Positions 42,801 through 50,613 of a DNA stretch of 64,000 nucleotides are shown here, in pieces (the first letter of the stretch is position 1; each line of letters opens with the position of its first letter). Position numbers and translations under genes: made by a program. Under the pieces are notes generated by a model. That model made no database searches and was not told where the DNA came from. It worked only from the letters and a program-made list of their open reading frames with translations. Source of the DNA: Chryseobacterium defluvii (GTDB lineage: Bacteria > Bacteroidota > Bacteroidia > Flavobacteriales > Weeksellaceae); contig NZ_RBXB01000002.1 of the NCBI RefSeq assembly GCF_003634775.1, forward strand, positions 620,001-684,000. The letters are read 5' to 3'.

Positions 42801-43991
42801 CGGTGCTATTGAAGCGTAATCGTCATAATAATTGACACTAAGAAGCTTGGAAAGAACGACAGGGTAAGAATAATTAGTATATTCAATAGTCATTCCACTA
42901 AGAGTGAGACTAGAATTTCTTGTCTCATAATCTACATAATGTATGCTATTAACTGCATTTTGAATTTGATGCCTTGGCGTTCCATCCCGAGAAATTCCGG
43001 TATAAATTGCCCTGCCAAACTGATCATATTTAGTAAAAAACCATGCCTCATTATCTACATAACCGTTAATTCCATTCTTAAGGTTAGAATCGCGGTGCAG
43101 AATAACTTGGTTTTTTTTATTATAAACCATCTGTTCCCATCCTTTTCCGGGAATATATTTTTCAACTATTCTATTTCTATTATCGTACTTATATTGATAA
43201 CAAAACTCATTCAAAATAGTTTGGGTAACAAAATTCCCATTTTGAGAGATCTGTACATCCGCTTTGGGAGTGATTACATAAGCAAGCTGATCATATATAT
43301 TATAGATGTAATAGGTGTCTACAGGAGTAGTGCCGTTCATTTTTCTTGTTAGAATAGTCTGTCCCTGTGAATTTTTAAATTCAATATTCTTGTTACCATC
43401 TTCATCAACGGTAATGTTCTTCATCAATTGACTTTCTCCATACCATTCCACAGTTGGAACAGTGGCGGATAAGGTAGCATCTGCCCAGGATGAAGTGATG
43501 ATATATTTTTTTACCTGGTCGGCTGAAACATTAGTTTCATATTGCGATTGTATGGTGTGCCCCGACCCTTTTTTCCAGACATCTCCGGGAGCTGCAACTT
43601 CCAAAATCATTTCTAAAGGAGAGTTATCAATGATTTTTTCTCTAAATGCATTGATAACGCCATAATAAGAATTAATATCTGTTTCGGATACGGCTTGTAT
43701 TCCCGAATTGGCTGTAATAATAGGCAACGGTAAAAAATCTTTAGCCTGTCTCCCCAGTTCATCATAAAACACAGGCACAACAAGGTCTTTTCCGGATGGG
43801 GTAGATTTTACCGAAACGGTCTGCTTTAGTCTTCCCAATCCGTCAAAATACTGTACGGCTTCGGATTTTTTGCTTCCGTCTTCGGAAAGGTAGGTTTTAG
43901 AGTAAATATAGTTCTGCGACGCAGTAGGGGTTTGTGCATAGAATAATCCGGCTACAAACACTATATGGAATATAAATAATATTTTTTTCAT
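39900..43991 (-). CDS. RHS polymorphic toxin with DUF6443, RHS core, Hint domain and unknown tip
   Basis: The start at 43991 gives 1363 residues with signal peptide MKKILFIFHIVFVAGLFYAQ; the in-frame extension to 44060 is a repeat. The N-terminus (about 25-160) is DUF6443-like (VQYFDGLGRLKQTVSVK). YD/RHS repeats follow to about 800. The RHS core is NFTDHLGNVRVSYTD to HFALNNPVNYSDPTG. A linker leads to the Hint domain (about 1122-1254) and a 109-residue C-terminal tip. Such proteins encapsulate and release a toxin. It is third in an operon with the RHS partner (94 bases upstream) and is followed at once by an immunity gene. Confidence 0.88.
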   Translation of the reverse strand: MKKILFIFHIVFVAGLFYAQTPTASQNYIYSKTYLSEDGSKKSEAVQYFDGLGRLKQTVSVKSTPSGKDLVVPVFYDELGRQAKDFLPLPIITANSGIQAVSETDINSYYGVINAFREKIIDNSPLEMILEVAAPGDVWKKGSGHTIQSQYETNVSADQVKKYIITSSWADATLSATVPTVEWYGESQLMKNITVDEDGNKNIEFKNSQGQTILTRKMNGTTPVDTYYIYNIYDQLAYVITPKADVQISQNGNFVTQTILNEFCYQYKYDNRNRIVEKYIPGKGWEQMVYNKKNQVILHRDSNLKNGINGYVDNEAWFFTKYDQFGRAIYTGISRDGTPRHQIQNAVNSIHYVDYETRNSSLTLSGMTIEYTNYSYPVVLSKLLSVNYYDDYASIAPARPSTILGKATLSATPTQYSSGGVVSYRSIKGMPASSYVKNIEDDNWTGSHIWYDAEGRAIGSHSINHLGGYTKTETELDFAGAVLQSKTYHKRLSTDTEKVITENFVYDDQNRLLIHKHQIDNNPVEVLSQNTYNDLGQLEVKKVGNTIASPLQTINYTYNIHGKLTKINDPGNLGDDLFGYKINYNQVEGMEIPNSDFTDLKVKARYNGDIAEVAWKTLTQENEPLKRYGYVYDDLNRLSVGFYQKAGSESAKEYFEKIDYDIDGSITRLKRSEGVSVGNTFATMIDNLKYEYNGNKLTKVTDEQQNPSGYPYIATPNTITYDANGNMSTHLDKGISSIQYNYLNLPNQITQNSKVTSYTYRADGVKVKKLFGDIETNYLDGFQYKSTKPSETATPGGITAEPDPNEVAEMKLRIIPTAEGYYDALANQYIYNFTDHLGNVRVSYTDTNKDGVIQPRQYSITHCTGGTAWYDPPICYNEWQPGEIVENNNYYPFGMLHNYTATTQNAYQYKFNGKELEETGMYAMDWRHYMPDIGRFTGIDALSESYNNHTPYHFALNNPVNYSDPTGMYSVDANGNISTSNSVEIDALMNYFKKGNKVSSVDKYVSSSPLFSLELTIPEVVIVGRKKSGFKKGSYNSAVMASAIRKVRDNWNFQQNWNTWQTAITETKIGQSVSDVEQFLFMDIPLSFAGGELFVAGWRAAGVSRYICRPLGRLTKGLIKICFTEGTLVLVENGTKKIEDIKEGDLVWSYNENTGKRELKKVVALSRNTSSSLVKISVNGTEITCTPEHPFYVSGNWIEAKNLTKGMLLTTLDGKNFPVESINFLDARVKVYNFEVEDNHNYYVSEKNILVHNDCSLMNEFMGHFGKYVSNLDASINMGWFTGDVMELQVNAILRSSSAPRNGVMKALTETAESMARKYGMSEVRIQFNMVHNSFLKHGGWADELGYYFSREGDIVVWEKVLH
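39903..40229 (-). other. toxin-like C-terminal tip of the RHS protein (unknown family)
   Basis: The 109 residues after VHND begin with CSLMNEFMGHFGKYV. A segment with RSSSAPRNGVMKALTETAE, then ARKYGMSEVRIQFNMVHN, then ELGYYFSREGDIVVWEKVL has a helix-strand order reminiscent of a GNAT acetyltransferase (acyl-CoA loop, strand, Asn, GY/F). The match is weak and may be chance. Position after Hint makes it the active toxin. Confidence 0.5.
40230..40628 (-). other. Hint (intein-like) pretoxin domain within the RHS protein
   Basis: It starts CFTEGTLVLVENGTKKIEDI with the nucleophilic Cys, has TCTPEHPFYV with the block-B-like His, and ends YNFEVEDNHNYYVSEKNILV then HND. This is the PT-Hint layout, which in polymorphic toxins is thought to cleave and release the C-terminal toxin. 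Confidence 0.85.
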
Positions 43992-44085
43992 TTCTTTAGA
44001 GATTAGAAGTTCGAGGTTAGAAATTAAAAGTTTGAAAGGGAATATATTTCCACTCATCACTTATAACTTATGACTCATCACTTAA
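43992..44085. repeat. repeat spacer between the two RHS genes
   Basis: The 94 bases hold two dispersed repeats: on the plus strand ACTCATCACTTATAAC then TTATGACTCATCACTTA (44052-44084), shared with the guaA leader; and on the minus strand CTTCTAATCTCTAAAG before the RHS ATG, shared with the spacer before the efflux pump gene. Confidence 0.65.
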
Positions 44086-47007
44086 TTACTGTTTGTAGTT
44101 ATACTGGTATTCTTTTAACACTTTTCCGTTCACATCTTTTACTTTTTCCAGTCTGCCAAAACTATCATAGAGGTAAATTTCCCGTATTCCGCTGGGAGGC
44201 AGTACATTCGTTAAGCCAATCAGAGGATTGTATGTAAATGCGGTGACACTAAAATTTGATAATACACTATTATTCTTAAAACTTTCCAATTGTGCTAATA
44301 AAGCATCTTCTTTCGTTTGTGCAGTAGCCGGAGTGGCATTAGCATCTTCATTGGAGGCGGTTACAATGGCATCAATCAGATGTTGAGGAATGTCAGATAT
44401 AGTAGCTCCATCTATTTTAGCAATCGGTAAAGTTTTATTATATCCCCAAATGATGGTAGAAGGAGTTCCATAACCTGTCGGAGAATCCGGTGTAGTAGAG
44501 TACTGAACTATATGTCCTTTTTCATCATAAGCATCATATCGGATTCCCATATAGCTGTCGACTAAATTATCAGGGGTATATCCAAGGACAGCTGTAGGGT
44601 ATAATAATAATGTATTGTCATACCTGGTCTCACTTTTAGCAATAACTGTCCCGTTTTTCTTTATTTGAGTTTCTAATGGAATTCCCAATATATTAACATT
44701 GATCAAAGCTGTATGATTTTTATCTTTCGCATACTTATAGATAGTTTCGTCAATACTTCCGTCAGAGTTTGTCGTTTTTTCGGTAATTAGATTGAAATCA
44801 TCAGCAGACCTGACGGTTTCTGAACTGGAAGTCAGCGCTCTGGCATTTTGGCCAAATACTTTCGAAGTAATCCGTTGTTCTTTAATCCATGCTGTTTTGG
44901 TTTCATAATCACCATCCGCAAGAGGAACATAATTGGGTATATTCATCTCAGCAATTGTATAATCATAGTTTTCAGAAGCTAATAATTGATTTCCGGTATT
45001 ATAGACTTCTTTTTTATCAATCAGTCCGCCTTTGGTTATATTGATATTCGGCCAGTACCTGTAAGGGAATGAGGGCTGTACAGGATAAGCAGATGGAGCT
45101 TTATAATAATATTTAGTATAACCTCCGGTGTCTCCATTTAATACTTTTACATTTTTATAAATAATAGACTGAATCGGATACCCCATATTCATTCCTTCCT
45201 CTATACTTTCTCCGCTCGAGGAATTGGTATCATCAAACTTATCGTAAGCAAATTTTTCAAATTTTGCTGGAGTTTGGGAACTGAAGTTCTCAAAATACTT
45301 GATACTTTCTATTCTTACACCCAGATCTCTCTCAACAATTGCATTTTTATAAGGAGCATCTTTAATGGCCATTTCATAAACTTCTATATGTCCTTTACCA
45401 CCTGTTGGGCTTTGTATTTTAATGGTGTGAGCTCCTGGTGCTAACATAAATTTTGTAGATGATACTATTGGCGGAGGTGTTGAACATAAAACATTTGTAT
45501 GGCCATCATTATAGTTAGCATCAAGAATAGTATAAGTAAGAGAAGGTTGAGAACCATCACCCGGATCAATTAACGGCGGATAAGGATAAATCTCGTTCAC
45601 AATATATTTTACATACACAGCTTTATTAGTCATTGGAGTACTAGTCACTGTAAAGTTATAAGTTGTTGATAGATTAGTATCAAAATCTGTAGTGTAAATG
45701 GGTTTCAGGTATTGAAACTGGGGGTTTCCAAAGTATACCATATTATCATTAAAATCTGCCATGTATTGCGTGAAATTTTCATGGGCATACTCATTGGCTT
45801 CAAAGTTATATTCCACGACTCCGCCTGTAGGCAATTTTACTTTTTTTAAAGAACCGAGAGAGAAGTATTTAGGGTTTTCAATTTCATTGGTTCCTGGATT
45901 GTTAGAAGCGTAATCACATAAGAAATAATCTTTAAATTGTCCTGATACCGGGCCATACTCTTTAGAACTTCCTGAGTTATTATATTCAAATTCGGTCATC
46001 TCACTTTTGGCAAGGTCTGAACTATATTTTTTGATTTTCCATAATGCTCTTTTCCAAATAGATTCCTTATAATCGTAAGGGTTCGTAAAACTTGAGGTAT
46101 TATATATAAATTCTAATTTGGAAATAATATTCCCTGCATTATTCTTTAAAATAATAGAGTTTACCTGGTATGGGTCGTTCATCGAATTTTTAAGAGATTC
46201 GGTGTAGGTATAATCCAATTCTATAGAACCATTATCTTTTGACCAAATCTTTTTTAGTTTACAGTTCTGATACGGAGTAAGCGGATCTGCCATCGGATAA
46301 TAAACATCCACTTGGTAATCCATGGACACCAACTCCTGCATCTTGTAATCATAGATTTTAGTCAGGAAAAATGCACTTTTATAATCATTAATCTGTGACC
46401 CATTCTTATATTCAGAAATTGAATTTTTATCAAAAACATAGATGTATCCCTTATCATCTGTTATTTTGAAACTGTTGAATATCAAAGTAGCGGTATTGCT
46501 GTTTCTTACATATTCAATCTTAAGATTAGAAGGGGTGAGTTTAATAAGTTGAAAAGTATTGTTAGTAAGATCTCTTATGATTCTGAATTTTCCACTATAC
46601 CCTCCTATATTATAATAGTAGATATCATTAAATTCATTTTTGATGTAATTACCGCTTGAAGCATCATCATACTTTTCATCCAATTCTTTAACAACCTCTC
46701 TGGATATAACGCCATTGATACCCAATAAGCTCCATCCTAATCCAACTTCGCTGGCTTTTTCCCCACTTAGTAAATTTTTAGGATGATAGCTGATGTTCAT
46801 TCCGGCGATAATATCTTCGCTATTGGTTGGAAGAGAAACCAATGGGAATGAAATATCCGGCACTCCCGTGGCATAAGAAACAGGGGAATTGGTATAGGTA
46901 GATAATGAGGATACAGAAGCTACAGGCTTGGAGAAACCTGTTTCAAAATCCTGCCCCATACATACCTTAACTAAAGCAATAGATAGTGTTAATAATATTT
47001 TTCTCAT
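44086..47007 (-). CDS. RHS-type repeat protein without core (RHS partner)
   Basis: The 973-residue protein has a signal peptide (ALVKVCMGQ) and the typical opening of Bacteroidota RHS-associated proteins: VSYATGVPDISFPLVSL, MNISYHPKN, SEVGLGWSLLGINGVISREV. The body is beta-rich, and YD-like repeats appear only near the end (LYDSFGRLEKVKDVNGKVL). There is no RHS core and no toxin tip. It lies 6 bases after the T9SS-sorted gene and ahead of the toxin-bearing RHS gene. It may form the other half of the shell around the toxin, as paired TcB/TcC proteins do, but that is inference. Confidence 0.8.
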   Translation of the reverse strand: MRKILLTLSIALVKVCMGQDFETGFSKPVASVSSLSTYTNSPVSYATGVPDISFPLVSLPTNSEDIIAGMNISYHPKNLLSGEKASEVGLGWSLLGINGVISREVVKELDEKYDDASSGNYIKNEFNDIYYYNIGGYSGKFRIIRDLTNNTFQLIKLTPSNLKIEYVRNSNTATLIFNSFKITDDKGYIYVFDKNSISEYKNGSQINDYKSAFFLTKIYDYKMQELVSMDYQVDVYYPMADPLTPYQNCKLKKIWSKDNGSIELDYTYTESLKNSMNDPYQVNSIILKNNAGNIISKLEFIYNTSSFTNPYDYKESIWKRALWKIKKYSSDLAKSEMTEFEYNNSGSSKEYGPVSGQFKDYFLCDYASNNPGTNEIENPKYFSLGSLKKVKLPTGGVVEYNFEANEYAHENFTQYMADFNDNMVYFGNPQFQYLKPIYTTDFDTNLSTTYNFTVTSTPMTNKAVYVKYIVNEIYPYPPLIDPGDGSQPSLTYTILDANYNDGHTNVLCSTPPPIVSSTKFMLAPGAHTIKIQSPTGGKGHIEVYEMAIKDAPYKNAIVERDLGVRIESIKYFENFSSQTPAKFEKFAYDKFDDTNSSSGESIEEGMNMGYPIQSIIYKNVKVLNGDTGGYTKYYYKAPSAYPVQPSFPYRYWPNINITKGGLIDKKEVYNTGNQLLASENYDYTIAEMNIPNYVPLADGDYETKTAWIKEQRITSKVFGQNARALTSSSETVRSADDFNLITEKTTNSDGSIDETIYKYAKDKNHTALINVNILGIPLETQIKKNGTVIAKSETRYDNTLLLYPTAVLGYTPDNLVDSYMGIRYDAYDEKGHIVQYSTTPDSPTGYGTPSTIIWGYNKTLPIAKIDGATISDIPQHLIDAIVTASNEDANATPATAQTKEDALLAQLESFKNNSVLSNFSVTAFTYNPLIGLTNVLPPSGIREIYLYDSFGRLEKVKDVNGKVLKEYQYNYKQ

Positions 47008-47013
47008 CTTAGT

Positions 47014-48648
47014 TTATTTCTTAATCAATTTAGCATTTGCTGTTTTACTGGTGTCCGTTTTTATTGTGATCAGGTAAGCTCCCTGGATCAGAGGTTGGGT
47101 ATTGATCTTGGTTACCTTATTTTTTGTCTTGGTTTGCTGTAATAACTTACCACTCATATCATAGAGTAAAATATCTGCTTCCTTAAACTCATATCCGATC
47201 TCTACATAGGTGTAATCTGATACAGGATTTGGATAGACTCTGATATCCTGCTTTTCAATTAGCTGATCAATCTGTCCGTCTCCCAGTTTCACAATCTTCC
47301 AGTTCTCTTTGCCTAATTCCTCTGCACTGGTTCCTGCTAAAATAATGGAACCGTCTCTGTTAAGCTTAATATCCGATAATCTTTCTTCCTTCTTTCTGGA
47401 TTCTCCTTTCACATGCTTTCTCCACTGTTCTTTCCCTTCCTGATCCAGATACAGCATCCAGAATGTCTCATCATCACTTTCTATTCTTCCTTCTGCCTGA
47501 GTATAACCTCCTAATAGTATTCCTTTGGTTGTATTTTCATTAGACTTCCCGCTTCCTGCTTCCATCATCCCACTGATCACACTCATTCCCATCAAAACAT
47601 CCCTGTTCTTGAAGTTGTAGGATTTCTGCCATAATTCTTCTCCTCTTTCATTTAAGGAAATCAGCCATAAGTCCGTTCCTTCCTCTATTCCTGCGGTTTT
47701 GTTTCCTGATCTTTCTGATCTTGATTCTCCACCGATCAAATATCCCGTGGAAGTTAAAGCCAATGTTCTCAGATGATCATCCGCTTTTCCACCATAGTTC
47801 TTTTCCCATTCTACTTTCCCGTCTTTAGAAAGCTTGATAATCCAGTAATCACCTTCACCTTCGTTAGTGGTAGTTTTCGCGAAGCGGGATATGGGATACG
47901 TGTTCTCGGGTTTCGATTTCTGGGAGTTAGACATGGAACCCGTACCACGAACCTCGGAACTTCTCGAATAGATCCCTAGCAAGACACCTCCATCTTTAGT
48001 AGGAATCATTTTCTCTACTTCATCCAGTCCTTTTCCTCCTAAGATGAGTTCTGAAGTCTGTTTTCCTGTTTTATCCAATCTGATGATCCAGATGTCTTTA
48101 GAACCAAATCCTTTGGTTGAGTTCTGAACATTTCCTGCTACAAAGTATCCTAAGTCTGTCGTTTGAATCACCGTTCTGGCTTCTTCATCAGAAGCAGTTC
48201 CCAATGTTTTCTGCCATTGTTCTTCCCCGAATTCATTGATTTTGATCAGCCACAAGTCGGATCCACCTTTGGAATCCTCCTTTTTATCCATTCCTTTTCC
48301 GGAATAGGAAGTTCCAGCCAGAAGAAAGCCTCCTTCCTGGGTATTCACTGCAGCGGAAAGGAAATCATGGTTCTGTCCTGAGAAATATTTTTCCCAGACT
48401 TCTTCTCCTTGTTGGTTTAATTTAACCAAATGGAAATCGTAACCGTTATTTTGTTTGTTGCCTTCTGCCTGAAGCTTAGAGCTTTGAATAGAGCTTCCTG
48501 TAATCAGATACTGCCCGTCAATCGTAGTGGTTACCTGAGAAAGAAAATCCTGAGTCGAGGATTTGATGTCTTTCTGCCACAATACATTTTGAGAATATAA
48601 TACAGCGGTAGCGCATAAGAAGAGTGCACTCATGTAGATTTTTTTCAT
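47014..48648 (-). CDS. T9SS-sorted beta-propeller-like repeat protein
   Basis: The 544-residue protein has a signal peptide (AVLYSQ) and about eight repeats of the form GGFLLAGTSYS...DLWLIKINEFGEEQWQKTLGT, separated here into motifs, as expected for a propeller. A type A T9SS sorting domain closes it (DIRVYPNPVSDYTYVEIGY to YLITIKTD). It should be exported to the surface by type IX secretion. It is first in the RHS operon and may be an anchor or export helper for the RHS proteins. One loop carries a strange 33-residue insertion (see findings). Confidence 0.85.
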   Translation of the reverse strand: MKKIYMSALFLCATAVLYSQNVLWQKDIKSSTQDFLSQVTTTIDGQYLITGSSIQSSKLQAEGNKQNNGYDFHLVKLNQQGEEVWEKYFSGQNHDFLSAAVNTQEGGFLLAGTSYSGKGMDKKEDSKGGSDLWLIKINEFGEEQWQKTLGTASDEEARTVIQTTDLGYFVAGNVQNSTKGFGSKDIWIIRLDKTGKQTSELILGGKGLDEVEKMIPTKDGGVLLGIYSRSSEVRGTGSMSNSQKSKPENTYPISRFAKTTTNEGEGDYWIIKLSKDGKVEWEKNYGGKADDHLRTLALTSTGYLIGGESRSERSGNKTAGIEEGTDLWLISLNERGEELWQKSYNFKNRDVLMGMSVISGMMEAGSGKSNENTTKGILLGGYTQAEGRIESDDETFWMLYLDQEGKEQWRKHVKGESRKKEERLSDIKLNRDGSIILAGTSAEELGKENWKIVKLGDGQIDQLIEKQDIRVYPNPVSDYTYVEIGYEFKEADILLYDMSGKLLQQTKTKNKVTKINTQPLIQGAYLITIKTDTSKTANAKLIKK

Positions 48649-48698
48649 CTATCTTGTGTATTTAAAAGTTAATACTAGTGTTTGTTATTAATAATTTG

Positions 48699-48706
48699 CA
48701 AATTTA
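48699..48706 (-). promoter_or_regulatory. -7 element of the RHS operon
   Basis: On the minus strand this is TAAATTTG, a consensus match, about 50 bases before the ATG at 48648. A TTG lies 16 bases further upstream, a short spacer. The rest of the 369-base divergent region (48649-49017) is AT-rich and shows no gene. Confidence 0.4.
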
Positions 48707-49017
48707 ACATTTTTTAATAATCCAATTCACTTTAAGAAGAATAAATATAATATTTTATACTTCCCATTCAAAGTTATCTCAACAAAGCGACAAATAATGT
48801 CGTATTATATTATAAGATACAATTTTATAATTTGGTTGCAGTAATAAAGAAAGCTCATACATTTTTAAACCTTCCTAAACCATCTTTCAATTAATAATTA
48901 AAAGTATTGTTCAAATAACTATAACCATTACATAACTTAAGGGGGTAAAGAGATTGTACAATAAGTATAATTTTTATTTCAAATCATTTTTCCTATTTTT
49001 ATTAAAACTTACATCAA

Positions 49018-50520
49018 ATGCAAATAGATACACGAAAACTGAGTATTGAAGATTATGATGGCTTGGTTGAAACCATGCGCAGGGCGTATCCTCAGATGTC
49101 TGAATATGTATGGTCCAAGAAAAGCATCAGTAAGCTTGTCAAAATGTTTCCTGAAGGTCAGATATGTATCACGGTAGATGGGAAGCTGGCAGCGGTGGCA
49201 CTTTCCATCATTGTCAACTATGAAGAATTTGGTGATGATCATACCTACAGCGATATTACCGGAAATTATACCTTCAATACACATACTTCTATGGGAAATG
49301 TTTTATACGGGATAGAGGTATTTGTAGACCCTGAATATAGGGAATTGCGCTTGGGAAGAAGATTGTATGACACCCGTAAAGAATTGTGTGAACTGCTTAA
49401 TCTCAAGTCTATTATTTTAGGAGGCAGGATACCGAATTACCATAAGTACAGCAAAGAAGTCTCACCGAGAGAATATATCCGAAAAGTAAGGGATAAGGAG
49501 ATTTATGATCCGGTTCTATCTTTCCAGCTTTCCAATAACTTTTTACCGATCAAGATTCTTAAAAAATATCTGCCTGAGGATGAATCTTCAAAAGAAAATG
49601 CTGTCTTATTACAATGGAATAACATCTATTACAGCAAAAAGCCGAATACGATGCAGGACAGCATCATCCGTCTGGGCTTGGTGCAATGGCAAATGAGGCA
49701 GTTTAAAAATATCAATGCTTTCTATGAACAGGTTGAGTTTTTTGTCAATGTAATGGGCGACTATAAATCGGATTTTGTACTTTTTCCGGAGCTTTTTAAT
49801 ACCCCTTTATTGGCTCCTTTTAATAGTCTTTCAGAAAGAGACAGTATGATAGAATTGGCAAAAATAACGGAACAGATTAAAAACAGGATTTCAGAACTGG
49901 CCATCAGTTATAATGTCAATATTATTTCCGGAAGCATGCCTGTTTTTGAAAACAACGATCTGTATAATGTAAGCTATCTGCTTCATCGCGACGGAAGAAT
50001 AGACGAATACCGTAAAATTCACATCACGCCTAATGAAAGAAAATACTATGGAATGAAAGGCGGGAATGAAATAAGGGTGTTTGATACGGATTGTGGAAAA
50101 ATAGGACTTGTCATCTGTTACGATGTGGAATTTCCGGAACTTCCAAGGATCCTGGCGGATCAGGGAATGAAAATCCTGTTTGTTCCTTATCTTACGGACA
50201 CGCAAAATGCCTATATGAGAGTACGTCATTGTGCCGCAGCCCGGGCTATAGAAAATGAATGTTATGTGGCGATTGCCGGTTGCGTGGGGAATTTGCCGGG
50301 TGTAAATAATATGGATATTCAGTTCGGGCAGGCTGCCGTATTCACCCCTTCAGACTTTGCCTTTCCTTCCAATGCCGTGAAAGGGGAAGCTACTCCCAAT
50401 ACGGAAATGACCTTAATTGTAGATGTAGATTTAAACTTATTGAAAGACCTTCATTATAATGGCTCGGTACAGGTCCTGAAAGACAGAAGAAGAGACCTCT
50501 ACGATACTTATCTTAAATAA
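49018..50520 (+). CDS. GNAT acetyltransferase-nitrilase fusion protein
   Basis: The 500-residue protein joins an N-terminal GNAT domain (about 1-200; VFVDPEYRELRLGRRLYD is the acyl-CoA-binding turn) to a C-terminal carbon-nitrogen hydrolase domain (about 215-500). The latter has the Glu-Lys-Cys triad in LFPELFNTPL, YRKIHITPNE and GLVICYDVEFPEL. Such fusions are conserved in Bacteroidota. Hydrolysis of a small amide plus acetylation of an amine is likely, but the substrate is unknown. It stands alone with divergent RHS genes upstream and a bidirectional terminator downstream. Confidence 0.9.
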   Translation: MQIDTRKLSIEDYDGLVETMRRAYPQMSEYVWSKKSISKLVKMFPEGQICITVDGKLAAVALSIIVNYEEFGDDHTYSDITGNYTFNTHTSMGNVLYGIEVFVDPEYRELRLGRRLYDTRKELCELLNLKSIILGGRIPNYHKYSKEVSPREYIRKVRDKEIYDPVLSFQLSNNFLPIKILKKYLPEDESSKENAVLLQWNNIYYSKKPNTMQDSIIRLGLVQWQMRQFKNINAFYEQVEFFVNVMGDYKSDFVLFPELFNTPLLAPFNSLSERDSMIELAKITEQIKNRISELAISYNVNIISGSMPVFENNDLYNVSYLLHRDGRIDEYRKIHITPNERKYYGMKGGNEIRVFDTDCGKIGLVICYDVEFPELPRILADQGMKILFVPYLTDTQNAYMRVRHCAAARAIENECYVAIAGCVGNLPGVNNMDIQFGQAAVFTPSDFAFPSNAVKGEATPNTEMTLIVDVDLNLLKDLHYNGSVQVLKDRRRDLYDTYLK

Positions 50521-50564
50521 GCAGGAATAATATAATATCAATCATTTAAATTGTAAAGGATAAA

Positions 50565-50596
50565 AAAATAAGCTCTCAGAAATGAGAGCTTATTTT
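50565..50596. terminator. bidirectional intrinsic terminator
   Basis: A 14-bp perfect stem (AAAATAAGCTCTCA, 50565-50578, with 50583-50596) and a GAAA loop lie between convergent genes. Confidence 0.9.
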
Positions 50597-50613
50597 ATAT
50601 TGAAGTTAAATTA

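Noticed and set aside
40006..43665. Several plus-strand ORFs of 60-140 codons opposite the large RHS gene
   Set aside because: They are antisense shadows of a long, clearly coding minus-strand frame and have no family features.
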